Part shown: in pieces, positions 33,975-42,605 of the stretch | Position numbering within the stretch: position 1 is the first letter of the stretch | Layout: each line of letters opens with the position of its first letter | From: Pseudomonas sp. AFG_SD02_1510_Pfu_092 | GTDB lineage: Bacteria; Pseudomonadota; Gammaproteobacteria; Pseudomonadales; Pseudomonadaceae | Direction of reading: 5' to 3' | Assembly: GCF_003331055.1 (NCBI RefSeq) | Contig: NZ_PUQD01000042.1 | Coordinates: forward strand, 1-46,504 | Length of the DNA: 46,504 bases | Program-made: the position numbers and the translations under genes | The notes under the pieces: generated by a model | What the model was told of the DNA's origin: nothing | Database searches by the model: none | Seen by the model: the letters and a program-made list of their open reading frames with translations, nothing else

Positions 33975-34957
33975 GGGTTGGCGCTCCAGCCGCCTGGCGG
34001 CGCGTCGAAGCGCCAGACGATCGGGCGAACCTCGCCATCGGCGCGCGCGCCGTTGTTGTTGTCCACCCCGATCCAGGCACCCTTGGCATCGATGACCAGG
34101 GCCTCGGCCAGACCGTACGGCTGTGGGTAACGCCGCGACTCGAGCAACGCATCGGCAGCGAACGACCAGCAGCGCTCGACCTTGCCGCTATCGGCGTCAC
34201 GCCGGCAGACCCGGTAGGCGTTGCGTTCAAGGGTGAACAGCTTGCCCTCGAACCAGGCCAGGTCGGCGAAGTCGCGCGACAATGCCTGGGCGTTGGGCAT
34301 CTGCGGCGGCTGCATCTCGACCCCGGCCTCGCTCAACAGCACGCAGCTGCGCCCGCAGGTCCACACCGACTGCTGGCGTTCGATGGCGACCAGGCCACGG
34401 CGCTCGCGTTCGGCCGCCAGCCACAGGCGGTCGCCCGCCGGGTTGATCGCCAACCCTTCGAACAAGGCATTGAAGTTCAGCAGCATGCCGCTGGCCCGGG
34501 CCTGGCGGACCAGCGCCGGGTCGATCTTCAACCAGTCCGGCTCGCCTTCCAGCGGCAGCTGCAGCACGGCGGCGTGGGCCTCGCTGACCAGGTACAGGTT
34601 GCCCGCCTGGTCGCAGGTGATGCCTTCGAAATCCAGCTCGCCACCGCGAACGTACGACGCCGCCCAGTTGCGCGACTTCAGGCCCCACGGCAAGCCGCTT
34701 TCCGGCACCGGCGGCGGGGTGAAGGTAAGCGGCTGGGCGCGCCAGGCCGGGTTCTGCTGGTCGAGGCGGTAGATGCGGTCATCGTCGCGGTCGGACACAC
34801 CCCACAGCCCGCCCCGACATTCCACCAGGCCAGACAGGTTGCCACCACGCATACCCTCGATCGGGTATTCGCCGCTCAGCTTCAGTTCCGGCCAGTTGCC
34901 CGCCTGGCTCGGCAGGGCAACCAGCAGCAGGCAGCTAGCCAGAAGCCGCCGAATCAA
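33971..34957 (-). CDS. Secreted phytase-like esterase-family beta-propeller protein
   Basis: A 328-residue protein with a signal peptide (ends SQAG, about residue 19). Repeating beta-rich segments (GLVECRGGLWGVSDRDDDRIYRLD; GELDFEGITCDQAGNLYLVSE; ALFEGLAINPAGDRLWLAAE; GLAEALVIDAKGAWIGVDNN) match the 'esterase-like activity of phytase' family (PF13449 type). The repeated D-x-EG(I/L) pattern is characteristic. The substrate is unknown. It starts with TTG whose last two bases are the first two of the parE stop (TTGA), with GAGG upstream, so translation is likely coupled to parE. Confidence 0.85.
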   Translation of the reverse strand: MIRRLLASCLLLVALPSQAGNWPELKLSGEYPIEGMRGGNLSGLVECRGGLWGVSDRDDDRIYRLDQQNPAWRAQPLTFTPPPVPESGLPWGLKSRNWAASYVRGGELDFEGITCDQAGNLYLVSEAHAAVLQLPLEGEPDWLKIDPALVRQARASGMLLNFNALFEGLAINPAGDRLWLAAERERRGLVAIERQQSVWTCGRSCVLLSEAGVEMQPPQMPNAQALSRDFADLAWFEGKLFTLERNAYRVCRRDADSGKVERCWSFAADALLESRRYPQPYGLAEALVIDAKGAWIGVDNNNGARADGEVRPIVWRFDAPPGGWSANP

Positions 34958-36858
34958 ACCATGACCTCGGCCAGGTTGCCCTTGGTTTCCAGCCAGCTCT
35001 TGCGGTCGCCTGCGCGCTTCTTGGCCAGCAGCTTGTCCATCAGCTCGCAGGTGGCCTGCACATCATCCAGGGTCAGCTGCACCAGGCGCCGGGTGTTCGG
35101 GTCCATGGTGGTTTCGCGCAGCTGTGGCGGGTTCATCTCGCCCAGGCCCTTGAAGCGGGTGACCTGCGGCTTGCCGCGTTTCTTCTCGGCTACCAGGCGG
35201 TCGAGAATACCGTCGCGCTCGGCCTCGTCGAGGGCGTAGTAGATTTCCTTGCCCAGGTCGATGCGGTACAGCGGCGGCATGGCCACGTACACATGCCCGG
35301 CCTCGACCAGCGCGCGGAAGTGCTGGACGAACAGCGCGCACAGGAGCGTGGCGATGTGCAGGCCGTCGGAGTCGGCGTCGGCGAGGATGCAGATCTTGCC
35401 GTAGCGCAGCTGCGCAAGGTCGCTGGCACCGGGGTCGACACCGATGGCCACGGCAATGTTGTGCACTTCCTGGCTGGCCAGGACTTCGCCACCGTCCACT
35501 TCCCAGGTGTTGAGGATCTTGCCGCGCAGCGGCAGGATGGCCTGGAATTCCTTGTCGCGGGCCTGCTTGGCCGAACCGCCGGCGGAGTCACCCTCGACCA
35601 GGAACAGCTCGGCACGCATCGGGTCCTGGCCGGCGCAATCGGCCAGCTTGCCGGGCAGTGCCGGGCCTTGGGTAATGCGTTTGCGCTCGACCTTCTTGCT
35701 GGCCTTGAGGCGGCGGCCGGCGTTGCTGATGGCCAGTTCGGCAAGCTGCATGCCCAGCTCGGGGTGGGCGTTGAGCCACAGGCTGAAGGCGTCCTTGACC
35801 ACACCAGAAACGAAGGCCGCTGCCTCGCGCGACGACAGGCGTTCTTTGGTCTGCCCGGAGAACTGCGGGTCCTGCATCTTCATCGACAGGACGAAGGTGA
35901 TGCGTTCCCAGACGTCTTCCGGCGCCAGCTTCACCCCACGCGGCAGCAGGTTGCGAAACTCGCAGAACTCACGCATGGCATCCAGCAGGCCCTGGCGCAG
36001 GCCGTTGACATGGGTGCCGCCCTGGGCGGTCGGGATCAGGTTGACGTAGCTTTCCTGAATGCTGTCGCCGCCTTCAGGTAGCCACAGCAAGGCCCAGTCA
36101 ACGGCCTCTTTGTTACCGGCCAGGCTGCCGCAGAACGGCTCGTCGGGCAGGCGCTGGAACTCGTTGACCGAATCGACCAGGTAGGAACGCAGGCCATCTT
36201 CGTAGTGCCATTCGACTTTCTCGCCGCTGGCCTTGTCCTCGAAGCTGACCAGCAAGCCCGGGCACAGTACCGCCTTGGCCTTGAGCACATGCTTGAGGCG
36301 GCTGACGGAGAACTTCGGCGAGTCGAAATACTTGGGGTCGGGGCTGAAGTACACGCTGGTGCCGGTATTGCGCTTGCCGACCGAACCGACCACTTCCAGC
36401 TCGCTGGCCTTGAAGCCATCGGCGAAGGTCATCTGGTATTCGTTGCCGTCACGCTTGACGCGCACGCGCACCTGGGTCGAAAGGGCGTTGACCACCGAGA
36501 TGCCGACACCGTGCAGGCCACCGGAGAACTGGTAGTTCTTGTTGGAGAACTTGCCGCCGGCGTGCAGCTTGGTGAGGATCAGCTCGACCCCGGACACGCC
36601 CTCTTCCGGGTGGATGTCCACCGGCATGCCGCGGCCATCGTCGCTGACTTCCAGCGAGTGGTCGGCATGCAGGATGACTTGCACAGAGCGGGCGTGACCG
36701 GCCAGGGCTTCGTCGACACTGTTGTCGATGACTTCCTGGGCCAGGTGGTTGGGGCGGCTGGTATCGGTGTACATGCCCGGCCGCTTGCGGACCGGGTCAA
36801 GGCCCGAGAGGACTTCGATGGCGTCTGCGTTATAGGCGCTAGCGCTGGGATTGGCCAT
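34954..36858 (-). CDS. parE: DNA topoisomerase IV subunit B
   Basis: A 634-residue ATPase subunit of topoisomerase IV. The GHKL ATPase shows EVIDNSVDEALAGHA, DDGRGMPVDIHPEEGVSGVE and the ATP lid GGLHGVGISVVNAL; the TOPRIM domain has LVEGDSAGGSAKQARDKEFQAILPLRGKILN and DADSDGLHIATLL. The C-terminal region RFKGLGEMNPPQLRETTMDP is conserved. It is followed by two overlapping envelope-protein genes and then parC. Confidence 0.98.
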   Translation of the reverse strand: MANPSASAYNADAIEVLSGLDPVRKRPGMYTDTSRPNHLAQEVIDNSVDEALAGHARSVQVILHADHSLEVSDDGRGMPVDIHPEEGVSGVELILTKLHAGGKFSNKNYQFSGGLHGVGISVVNALSTQVRVRVKRDGNEYQMTFADGFKASELEVVGSVGKRNTGTSVYFSPDPKYFDSPKFSVSRLKHVLKAKAVLCPGLLVSFEDKASGEKVEWHYEDGLRSYLVDSVNEFQRLPDEPFCGSLAGNKEAVDWALLWLPEGGDSIQESYVNLIPTAQGGTHVNGLRQGLLDAMREFCEFRNLLPRGVKLAPEDVWERITFVLSMKMQDPQFSGQTKERLSSREAAAFVSGVVKDAFSLWLNAHPELGMQLAELAISNAGRRLKASKKVERKRITQGPALPGKLADCAGQDPMRAELFLVEGDSAGGSAKQARDKEFQAILPLRGKILNTWEVDGGEVLASQEVHNIAVAIGVDPGASDLAQLRYGKICILADADSDGLHIATLLCALFVQHFRALVEAGHVYVAMPPLYRIDLGKEIYYALDEAERDGILDRLVAEKKRGKPQVTRFKGLGEMNPPQLRETTMDPNTRRLVQLTLDDVQATCELMDKLLAKKRAGDRKSWLETKGNLAEVMV

Positions 36859-36893
36859 GGGGTCTCGTCGTCAGTCTGGTGAGTGCAAAAAAG

Positions 36894-37502
36894 TCAAAAT
36901 ACAGAAAAGTCGAGCGCAGCATACTGCCCGCGCGCAATACCGGCGAATGCCAGCAGTGCCGGCAGGCGCTCGGCGAAGCCCTGGAAACTGTGGTCGCCAC
37001 CGGCCTGGATACGCAGGGCACAGGCCCGGTAGTAGCGCTCGGCGTGGCGATAGTCCAGGGTTTCATCGGCGGTCTGCAGCCACACTTGATAGCGGCTGGC
37101 GTCCACCGGCGCCGGCACTTCCAGCTCGGCCAGGGCCTGCACGTGATCGTGGGTCAACTCCCAGGCTTCACCGCTGTAGTGATTGTGCTGGATGCCCAGG
37201 TAGCCGTCGAAATGCTTGTGCGGGGTTACCGCCGGGTTCACCAGCAGGGCCTTGAGGCCGTGGCGCTCGGCCAGATGGGTGGCATAGTAGCCGCCGAGCG
37301 AACTGCCCACCAGTAATGGCGCGCCAAGTTCGGCGATGGCGGCTTCGAGCTGGGCGATGGCCTGGCGTGGGTGGTGGTGCAAGGCTGGCACCCGCAGCCG
37401 GGCCGACAAGCCCAGTTGCTGCATCACGGCTTCGAGTTGGCGCGCCTTGGTGGAAAGCGGCGAGCTGTTGAAGCCATGGATATAGAGGATGGAACCCGAC
37501 AT
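36894..37502 (-). CDS. yqiA: YqiA-family esterase
   Basis: A 202-residue alpha/beta hydrolase. The family start ILYIHGFNSSPLSTKARQ and the nucleophile elbow VGSSLGGYYATHLAE (Ser68) are clear, with GGDHSFQGF near the end for the catalytic His and TADETLDY for the acid. The Escherichia coli homologue has esterase activity on short acyl chains; the natural substrate is unknown. It sits 35 bp upstream of parE and next to cpdA, matching the parE-yqiA-cpdA order of enterobacteria. Confidence 0.92.
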   Translation of the reverse strand: MSGSILYIHGFNSSPLSTKARQLEAVMQQLGLSARLRVPALHHHPRQAIAQLEAAIAELGAPLLVGSSLGGYYATHLAERHGLKALLVNPAVTPHKHFDGYLGIQHNHYSGEAWELTHDHVQALAELEVPAPVDASRYQVWLQTADETLDYRHAERYYRACALRIQAGGDHSFQGFAERLPALLAFAGIARGQYAALDFSVF

Positions 37503-37672
37503 GCTACCCCCGGTAATCTGTGGCTTCGCGCCTGATGATGCGGGCGCAGGGACGCGCAGTGTAGCGCGTTCGCCGGGTTTTGACGCAGCGCCACGGGTTT
37601 CGCAACAATTTCTTCAAGAGAGCCGGGGCCGCTACGCGCCCCATCGACGCGGTTCGTCGCCACGACAAGCCA
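37503..37672. other. Gene-free region upstream of yqiA
   Basis: This 170-bp stretch between yqiA and the REP array probably holds the yqiA promoter; I could not identify elements confidently. The long plus-strand frame across 37489-38256 is a by-product of in-frame repeats. Confidence 0.5.
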
Positions 37673-37743
37673 GCTCCCACACCGACCGCATCGTCTTCAA
37701 GCCTGTGCACATGGCTTCAGATCAATGCGGTCGGTGTGGGAGC
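37673..37743. repeat. Perfect 19-bp inverted repeat
   Basis: Arms 37673-37691 (gctcccacaccgaccgcat) and 37725-37743 are exact reverse complements with a 33-bp spacer. The outer part is the REP end gctcccaca, but the inner cgaccgcat is not REP-like. Confidence 0.8.
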
Positions 37744-37779
37744 AACTGTCTTGATCAATTTCCAAAAACTGGCGCGATC

Positions 37780-38307
37780 CCTGTGGGAGCGGCCGTGGCC
37801 GCGAACACCGGCGCAGCCGGTGCCATCCCTCGCGTCGCCTGCTTCGCGGGTGAACCCGCTCCCACATGGGGCTGCGTATGCCTCGGGCTTACGCTGAAAC
37901 CTGTGGGAGCGGCTTTAGCCGCGAACACCGGCGCAGCCGTTGCCATCCCTCGCGTCGCCTGCTTCGCGGGTGAACCCGCTCCCACATGGGGCTGCGTATG
38001 CCTCGGGCTTGCGCTGAAACCTGTGGGAGCGGCTTTAGCCGCGAACACCGGCGCAGCCGTTGCCATCCCTCGCGTCGCCTGCTTCGCGGGTGAACCCGCT
38101 CCCACATGGGGCTGCGTATGCCTCGGGCTTGCGCTGAAACCTGTGGGAGCGGCTTTAGCCGCGAACACCGGCGCAGCCGGTGCCATCCACCACATCGTCT
38201 GCTTCGCGGGCTTGCCCGCTCCCACATGGGCTGCGTATGCCTCGGGCTTGCGCTGAAACCTGTGGGAGCTGGCTTGCCGGCGATGGGCTGCGCAGCAGCC
38301 CCAAGGT
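37780..38307. repeat. Tandem array of 120-bp composite REP units
   Basis: Units start at 37780, 37900, 38020, 38140 and a final partial unit at 38259. Each holds a REP (cctgtgggagcgg...ccgcgaa), hairpin CACCGGC-gca-GCCG(G/T)TG, the spacer cgtcgcctgctt, an inverted REP and a linker (tgcgtatgcctcgggctt). The second and third units are nearly identical and share a T that breaks the hairpin; the first and fourth have the intact stem. The fourth is 119 bp by loss of one G. Because 120 is divisible by three, the array creates long false open frames. No gene is present. Confidence 0.95.
38285..38301 (-). terminator. Hairpin after cpdA, fused to a REP
   Basis: GGGCTGC-tgc-GCAGCCC on the minus strand lies 8 bp after the cpdA stop and runs into the last REP of the array. 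It resembles the hairpins after serB, psd and thiC. Confidence 0.5.
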
Positions 38308-38309
38308 CT

Positions 38310-39110
38310 TCAATACCCCGGGCTATCGAAATCGAGCTTCACTTCGAAGTCCAGCGCCCGCTCCACTCCAGTCTCCAACCGCCCGTCGGCATGCAGGCGC
38401 AGCCAGCGGTACCCAGGCTGTTCCTCGCTTACCTTGAAATCCTCGCTACCCGCCGCAAACTGGATGCAGGTGGACGGCGTGGCCAGCAGGCGCCGACCAC
38501 CGCGCACTTCATCCCATTCCTGGTGCACATGCCCCCACAGCAACGCCCGCACCAGTGGATAACCTTCTACGATATCGAACAGCGCCTGCGCATTGCGCAA
38601 GCCGATCGGCGCAATCCAGGCGCAGCCGATATCCACCGGCTGATGATGGAAACACACCAGGCAGTGCCGGTCGCCGGCCTCTTGCAAGGCTGTCACCAAC
38701 ACGCCCAGTTGGTCGTCTTCGAGCAACCCGTGGGTCGCCCCGGGTACCGCAGTGTTGAGCATGACGATGCGCCACGCACCAATATCGGTCACCGCCTGTA
38801 CCAGCTCGGGTGCAACCTGCGCCATCCGTTGCGCCTCGTCATGGTTGCCCGGCAACCAGCGCGTGGGCACGGCGAACGGCGCGGTCAGGTCACGGAAGGC
38901 TTCATAGGACGCCACGCTGGCGTCCTGCGACAGGTCGCCAGTGCACAGCAGCAGGTCGACATGCGGCTGCTCGCGCTGCACCTGGGCCAGCACATGGCGC
39001 AGGCTGTCACGGGTATTGAGGCCCAGCATGCTGCCGGCCGGGTCGGCGAACAGGTGGGCATCGGTCAGTTGCACCACATGCACGGGGCGCGATTGGTCTG
39101 GCTGCGGCAA
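38310..39110 (-). CDS. cpdA: 3',5'-cyclic-AMP phosphodiesterase
   Basis: A 266-residue class III phosphodiesterase that hydrolyses cAMP. The dinuclear metal site is visible: QLTDAHLF (Asp17, His19), CTGDLSQD (Asp59), PGNHDE (Asn89, His90), CFHHQPV and GHVHQEWD. The start is a TTG at 39110 with a strong GAGGAG site 7 bp upstream. It is the last gene of nudF-yqiB-cpdA, matching the order near parE and tolC in Escherichia coli. An 85-bp gap separates it from yqiB. Confidence 0.95.
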   Translation of the reverse strand: MPQPDQSRPVHVVQLTDAHLFADPAGSMLGLNTRDSLRHVLAQVQREQPHVDLLLCTGDLSQDASVASYEAFRDLTAPFAVPTRWLPGNHDEAQRMAQVAPELVQAVTDIGAWRIVMLNTAVPGATHGLLEDDQLGVLVTALQEAGDRHCLVCFHHQPVDIGCAWIAPIGLRNAQALFDIVEGYPLVRALLWGHVHQEWDEVRGGRRLLATPSTCIQFAAGSEDFKVSEEQPGYRWLRLHADGRLETGVERALDFEVKLDFDSPGY

Positions 39111-39195
39111 CGGCCGTCTCCTCGAACGGATTCAGCAGGAATTATGGCTGGGCAACGGTTGCGAGCAAACACCCACGAACGACCTGCGTCACACT

Positions 39196-39648
39196 TCAGC
39201 GAACGCTTGCCAGTTCGTGGCCGCAGGCCAGGCAGTGGCTCAGCCATTCCCCCAGGAACAGGTTGAGCTGGGCCTTTTCGTCCGGCTGGTGCATGGCGGC
39301 GTTGGGATAGGGGTAGATGCTGCGCAGGCGCCGGGCATGTTCGGCGCTGACCACTTCGGCCATGCGTGCATCGTGGTAAACCTGCACTTCCAGGTGCGGC
39401 ACCGGCAACCACGGCAGGCTGTGCTCCTGGCGTACGTGCAAGGTGGTGGTGTACGGGCAGGCCAGCACCACATCGAGTACCAGCACGCCGAGCATCTGGT
39501 CGCCTTGGGTCATACCGATACGGCGCGAGCTCTGGGTGGTGCGCATGTCGGGCAACAGGCGCATCAGCCGGGCGTAGTTCGCCTCGCAGGCTGCCTGCAG
39601 CCCCACCAGGTCGACCCGATAACGCTCGCGCAGCAGGTTCACTTCCAC
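39196..39648 (-). CDS. yqiB: DUF1249 family protein
   Basis: A 150-residue cytoplasmic protein of unknown function. It corresponds by position and sequence pattern to Escherichia coli YqiB: YRVDLVGLQAACEANYARLMRLLPDM at the N-terminus and ARRLRSIYPYPNAAMHQPDEKAQLNLFLGEWLSHCL at the C-terminus. It starts with GTG at 39648, overlapping the end of nudF by 10 bp, so it is translationally coupled. No catalytic motif is recognisable. Confidence 0.9.
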   Translation of the reverse strand: MEVNLLRERYRVDLVGLQAACEANYARLMRLLPDMRTTQSSRRIGMTQGDQMLGVLVLDVVLACPYTTTLHVRQEHSLPWLPVPHLEVQVYHDARMAEVVSAEHARRLRSIYPYPNAAMHQPDEKAQLNLFLGEWLSHCLACGHELASVR

Positions 39649-40256
39649 ATACCTCGTACTTCGTCACGGTTCAGCGCCAGCCATTGCAGGCCGATGATGG
39701 TCGCCGCATTGCAGATACGCCCGTCGCGCACCGCCTGCAAGGCATCCTCGAACGACCATACGCGCACGCGAATGTCTTCGCCCTCTTCTTCCAGGCCATG
39801 CAGGCCGCCCGCGCCCTCGCTGCTGCAGCGGCCGAGGAACAGGTGAACGTATTCATCACTGCCACCGGGCGAGGGGAAATAGCGGGTCATCGGCCACAAA
39901 GCGCTGAACGCAAGGCCAGCCTCTTCTTCGGCTTCGCGGTGAGCGACTTCTTCGGGTTGCTCGTCCTTGTCGATCAGCCCGGCGACCATCTCGATCAGCC
40001 AGGGGTTTTCGACCTTGTCCAGCGCCCCCACGCGAAACTGCTCGATCAGCACCACTTCATCGCGTTGCGGGTCGTACGGCAGCACGCACACCGCGTCATG
40101 GCGCACGAACAGCTCGCGGCTGATTTCACGGCCCATGCCGCCGGCGAACAGCTCATGGCGCAGCTGCACCTTGTCGAGCTTGTAGAAGCCCTGGAAGCAG
40201 TTGGCCCGCTTGACGATCTCGACCGCCCTGGGCACTGAGTTCAACGTGTCTGACAT
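39639..40256 (-). CDS. nudF: ADP-ribose pyrophosphatase
   Basis: A 205-residue Nudix hydrolase that splits ADP-ribose to AMP and ribose 5-phosphate. The Nudix box is complete: G-x5-E-x7-REAEEEAGL at residues 93-115. The N-terminal domain (VKRANCFQGFYKLDKVQLRHELFAGG) and the PSPGGSDEYVHLFLG segment match the NudF subfamily. The ATG at 40256 has GAGGA 8 bp upstream. It is the first gene of the nudF-yqiB-cpdA group. Confidence 0.96.
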   Translation of the reverse strand: MSDTLNSVPRAVEIVKRANCFQGFYKLDKVQLRHELFAGGMGREISRELFVRHDAVCVLPYDPQRDEVVLIEQFRVGALDKVENPWLIEMVAGLIDKDEQPEEVAHREAEEEAGLAFSALWPMTRYFPSPGGSDEYVHLFLGRCSSEGAGGLHGLEEEGEDIRVRVWSFEDALQAVRDGRICNAATIIGLQWLALNRDEVRGMWK

Positions 40257-40441
40257 GGAAATCCTCATTACCTCGCTTACAGCATCGCGCCATCCTACTC
40301 TGCACGCCAGCGGGTTTCACCCCTTTCCGGTAACCGTTCGCGCACTCGGGACAGCGCGCCAGCTCTCTGTTAGCTTAGTGGCGAACTGAAGGCCGCGCAG
40401 ACGGTCAAAGGCCGACTTTTCCCTGTTCTGCAAGGATCATC

Positions 40442-41188
40442 ATGACACTTGTCAAACTGACTTCCGTGGCTTTGCTGGCGCTGATCCTCGGTGCCTGCCA
40501 AAGCCTGTTCACGCCCAACTACCGGGCGCCGCTCGAGGTCAAGCGCGATGCCTGGGAGCATGTCAAACCCGGCTGCAGCGAAAGCGACTGCCCGCTGGTG
40601 AACATCGACATGATCCACTTCCCGGCCCTGCCCAAGCTCGACGGCATCGTCGAAAAACGCCTGCTGCAGCTGACCGAAGACAACCAGCGCGGCAACGCGC
40701 CGACCACCCTGCAGGCCTACGAACAGCAATACCTGGCCAGCGCCGACAAGCGCAACAGCAGCTACCTGCAGGCCAAGGTACGCGAGCAGCATGACGGACT
40801 GGTGATCATCGAACTGTCCAGCTACCTGGACAGCGGCGGCGCCCATGGCATGCCGGGGCGCGGCTTCATCAACTATTCGCGCAAGCTGGACAAGGTACTG
40901 ACCCTGCAGGACATGCTGGTGCCCGGCCAGGAAGACACCTTCTGGAAAACCGTCGAGGAATCGCACCGCGCCTGGCTGATCAGCGTCGGCATGGACAAGG
41001 ACGCCGAGTTCGTCAAGACCTGGCCGTTCAAGCGCTCGCCGCACATCGCCCTGACGTACGGCGCGGTGGTGGTCAAGTACGAGGTCTATTCCATCGCGCC
41101 CTATTCCATGGGCCACGTGGAATTGAAAATCCCCTACCCACGCCTGAATGGCGTACTCAAGCCTGAGCTGTTTCCCGGCCGCGGCTGA
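40442..41188 (+). CDS. DUF3298-type lipoprotein
   Basis: A 248-residue probable lipoprotein: the signal peptide ends ALILGAC, lipidated at Cys19. The C-terminal region (about 150-240: GFINYSRKLDKVLTLQDMLVPGQEDTFWK, then IALTYGAVVVKYEVYSIAPYSMGHVELKIPYPRL) is typical of DUF3298, a domain also found in the anti-sigma factor RsiV, where it binds lysozyme. No sigma factor gene is nearby, so no regulatory role can be inferred. Its 3' end overlaps the convergent cytX gene by 32 bp. The start ATG follows AAGGATC. Confidence 0.85.
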   Translation: MTLVKLTSVALLALILGACQSLFTPNYRAPLEVKRDAWEHVKPGCSESDCPLVNIDMIHFPALPKLDGIVEKRLLQLTEDNQRGNAPTTLQAYEQQYLASADKRNSSYLQAKVREQHDGLVIIELSSYLDSGGAHGMPGRGFINYSRKLDKVLTLQDMLVPGQEDTFWKTVEESHRAWLISVGMDKDAEFVKTWPFKRSPHIALTYGAVVVKYEVYSIAPYSMGHVELKIPYPRLNGVLKPELFPGRG

Positions 41189-42440
41189 AGCTGAACAGCC
41201 CGTGCACCAGCCCTGCCAGCAGCAATGCCGGCAGGGTCGCGCCCAGCTCCGGCGCCTGCGCGGCGATCAGATGGTACGCCGTCACGCCCACCACCCAGGC
41301 CAACAGTGCCTGCCAATGCAAGCCATTCACCCGTGCCGGCAGGCGGCGGCGACGGATCACGTAGTGGTCCATCAGCACCACGCCGAACAGTGGGGCGAAC
41401 ACCGAACCGATCAGCAGCAGGAAGTTCTCGTACTGTGCCAATGGCGCCAGCAGGGCGATCAGCGTGCACAGCACGCCGATGGCCAGCGCCAGGTGCTCGA
41501 CCTTCAGGCGTACCAGCACCCCGGTGGAAACCGCCGCCGAATGGATGTCGGCGAAGGCCTTTTCCGACTCGTCCAGCAGAATCAGCAGTAACGGGATGCC
41601 CATGCCGGCGCCGGCCAGCGCCAGCAGCAGGGCATTGGCCTCACCACTGGCGGCGAAAGCCAGGGTATAGGCCACGCCCAGGCCCATCAGCCAGGTGTTG
41701 CCGATGAAGTAGCCCACTACCGTACCGCCGAACACATGCTTGCCATTGCGGGCGAAACGCGAGTAGTCGGCGATCAGCGGCAACCAGGACAGCGGCATGG
41801 CGATGGCGATGTCGAAGCCCACCGCCAGCGACATCGACCCGTCCCCGGCGCGGTTCCACAGCCCGGCCAGGTCAACCTTGGCGAACAGGTTCCAGGTCAG
41901 CCACAGGCAAGCGCCCAGCAGCAGCCAGATGCCCCAGGTGCGCAGCACCTTGCGTACGAAAGCCAGCGGCCCGCTGACCGCGAGCAAGGTGGCCAGGACA
42001 CCGAAGCACAGGGTCCAGAGCAGCGGGCTGTTCCAGGCGCTGGCTTCGCCGAAGGCCCGCGCACCCAGCAGGCTGGCGGCATCGCGCATGACGATGATCT
42101 CGAACGCGCCCCAGCCCACCAGTTGCAACAGGTTGAGCAGCGCCGGCAAGCGCGCGCCATGGCGGCCCAGGCTGAGTTTCAGGGTGCCCATGGCAGACAG
42201 GCCGGTGTCACTGCCAATCACCCCGGCCGCGCCGAGCAGCAACACACCGACACCGGAGCCCAGGGCGATGGCCAGCAATGCACCGGCCAGGCCCAGGCCA
42301 GGGGCGAGCATGGCGCCGACCTGCAGCACCATCAGGCCGATGCCGAGGGAGAACCACAGCGAGAACAGGTCGCGGGCGCCGAAGATGCGCTGGGCGATGG
42401 GGACCGGGTGGTCGGGGGAGAATTGGCTGGGTGATGTCAT
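41157..42440 (-). CDS. cytX: NCS1-family transporter, likely hydroxymethylpyrimidine permease CytX
   Basis: A 427-residue inner-membrane protein with about twelve hydrophobic helices of the cytosine/purine/thiamine-precursor (NCS1) family. FSLWFSLGIGLMVLQVGAMLAPGLGL is the first helix pair; LSWLPLIADYSRFARNGKHVFGGTVVGYFIGNTW is the family's conserved central region. Its place just after thiC, which makes hydroxymethylpyrimidine phosphate, supports CytX, the putative hydroxymethylpyrimidine importer. The ATG at 42440 follows a 165-bp gap containing a REP pair; control by the thiC riboswitch is possible only if transcription reads through. Confidence 0.85.
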   Translation of the reverse strand: MTSPSQFSPDHPVPIAQRIFGARDLFSLWFSLGIGLMVLQVGAMLAPGLGLAGALLAIALGSGVGVLLLGAAGVIGSDTGLSAMGTLKLSLGRHGARLPALLNLLQLVGWGAFEIIVMRDAASLLGARAFGEASAWNSPLLWTLCFGVLATLLAVSGPLAFVRKVLRTWGIWLLLGACLWLTWNLFAKVDLAGLWNRAGDGSMSLAVGFDIAIAMPLSWLPLIADYSRFARNGKHVFGGTVVGYFIGNTWLMGLGVAYTLAFAASGEANALLLALAGAGMGIPLLLILLDESEKAFADIHSAAVSTGVLVRLKVEHLALAIGVLCTLIALLAPLAQYENFLLLIGSVFAPLFGVVLMDHYVIRRRRLPARVNGLHWQALLAWVVGVTAYHLIAAQAPELGATLPALLLAGLVHGLFSFSRGRETAQA

Positions 42441-42496
42441 GGTTGGCGCTCGCCGGCAATGTTGTGGGTGTTCCTGGCGAGGACTGCGTCCTCGTA

Positions 42497-42580
42497 TCGC
42501 GACACAAGGCCGCTCCCACAAAAACCGCGTTGGCCTCGAGCCTTGCGCGGTCCCTGTGGGAGCGGCCTTGCGTCGCGAAA
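42497..42580. repeat. Inverted REP pair between thiC and cytX
   Basis: REPs at 42497-42520 (tcgcgacacaaggccgctcccaca) and 42554-42580 face each other and are near-perfect inverted copies of the same variant seen between rsgA and motB. Confidence 0.85.
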
Positions 42581-42597
42581 GGGCCGCAAAGCGGCCC
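42581..42597 (-). terminator. Hairpin after thiC, fused to a REP
   Basis: GGGCCGC-ttt-GCGGCCC followed by TTTC on the minus strand, 8 bp after the thiC stop. The T-run is short, so partial read-through into cytX is plausible. Confidence 0.5.
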
Positions 42598-42605
42598 CAG
42601 CGGTC

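Noticed and set aside
37489..38256. A 255-residue open frame with 40-residue repeats (CFAGEPAPTWG...)
   Set aside because: It follows the 120-bp REP array, whose length keeps the frame open; it has no ribosome site and the opposite strand gives a similar repetitive frame.
37780..38307. Possible CRISPR array
   Set aside because: The repeats are 120 bp tandem units without unique spacers and are made of REP palindromes; no cas genes are present.
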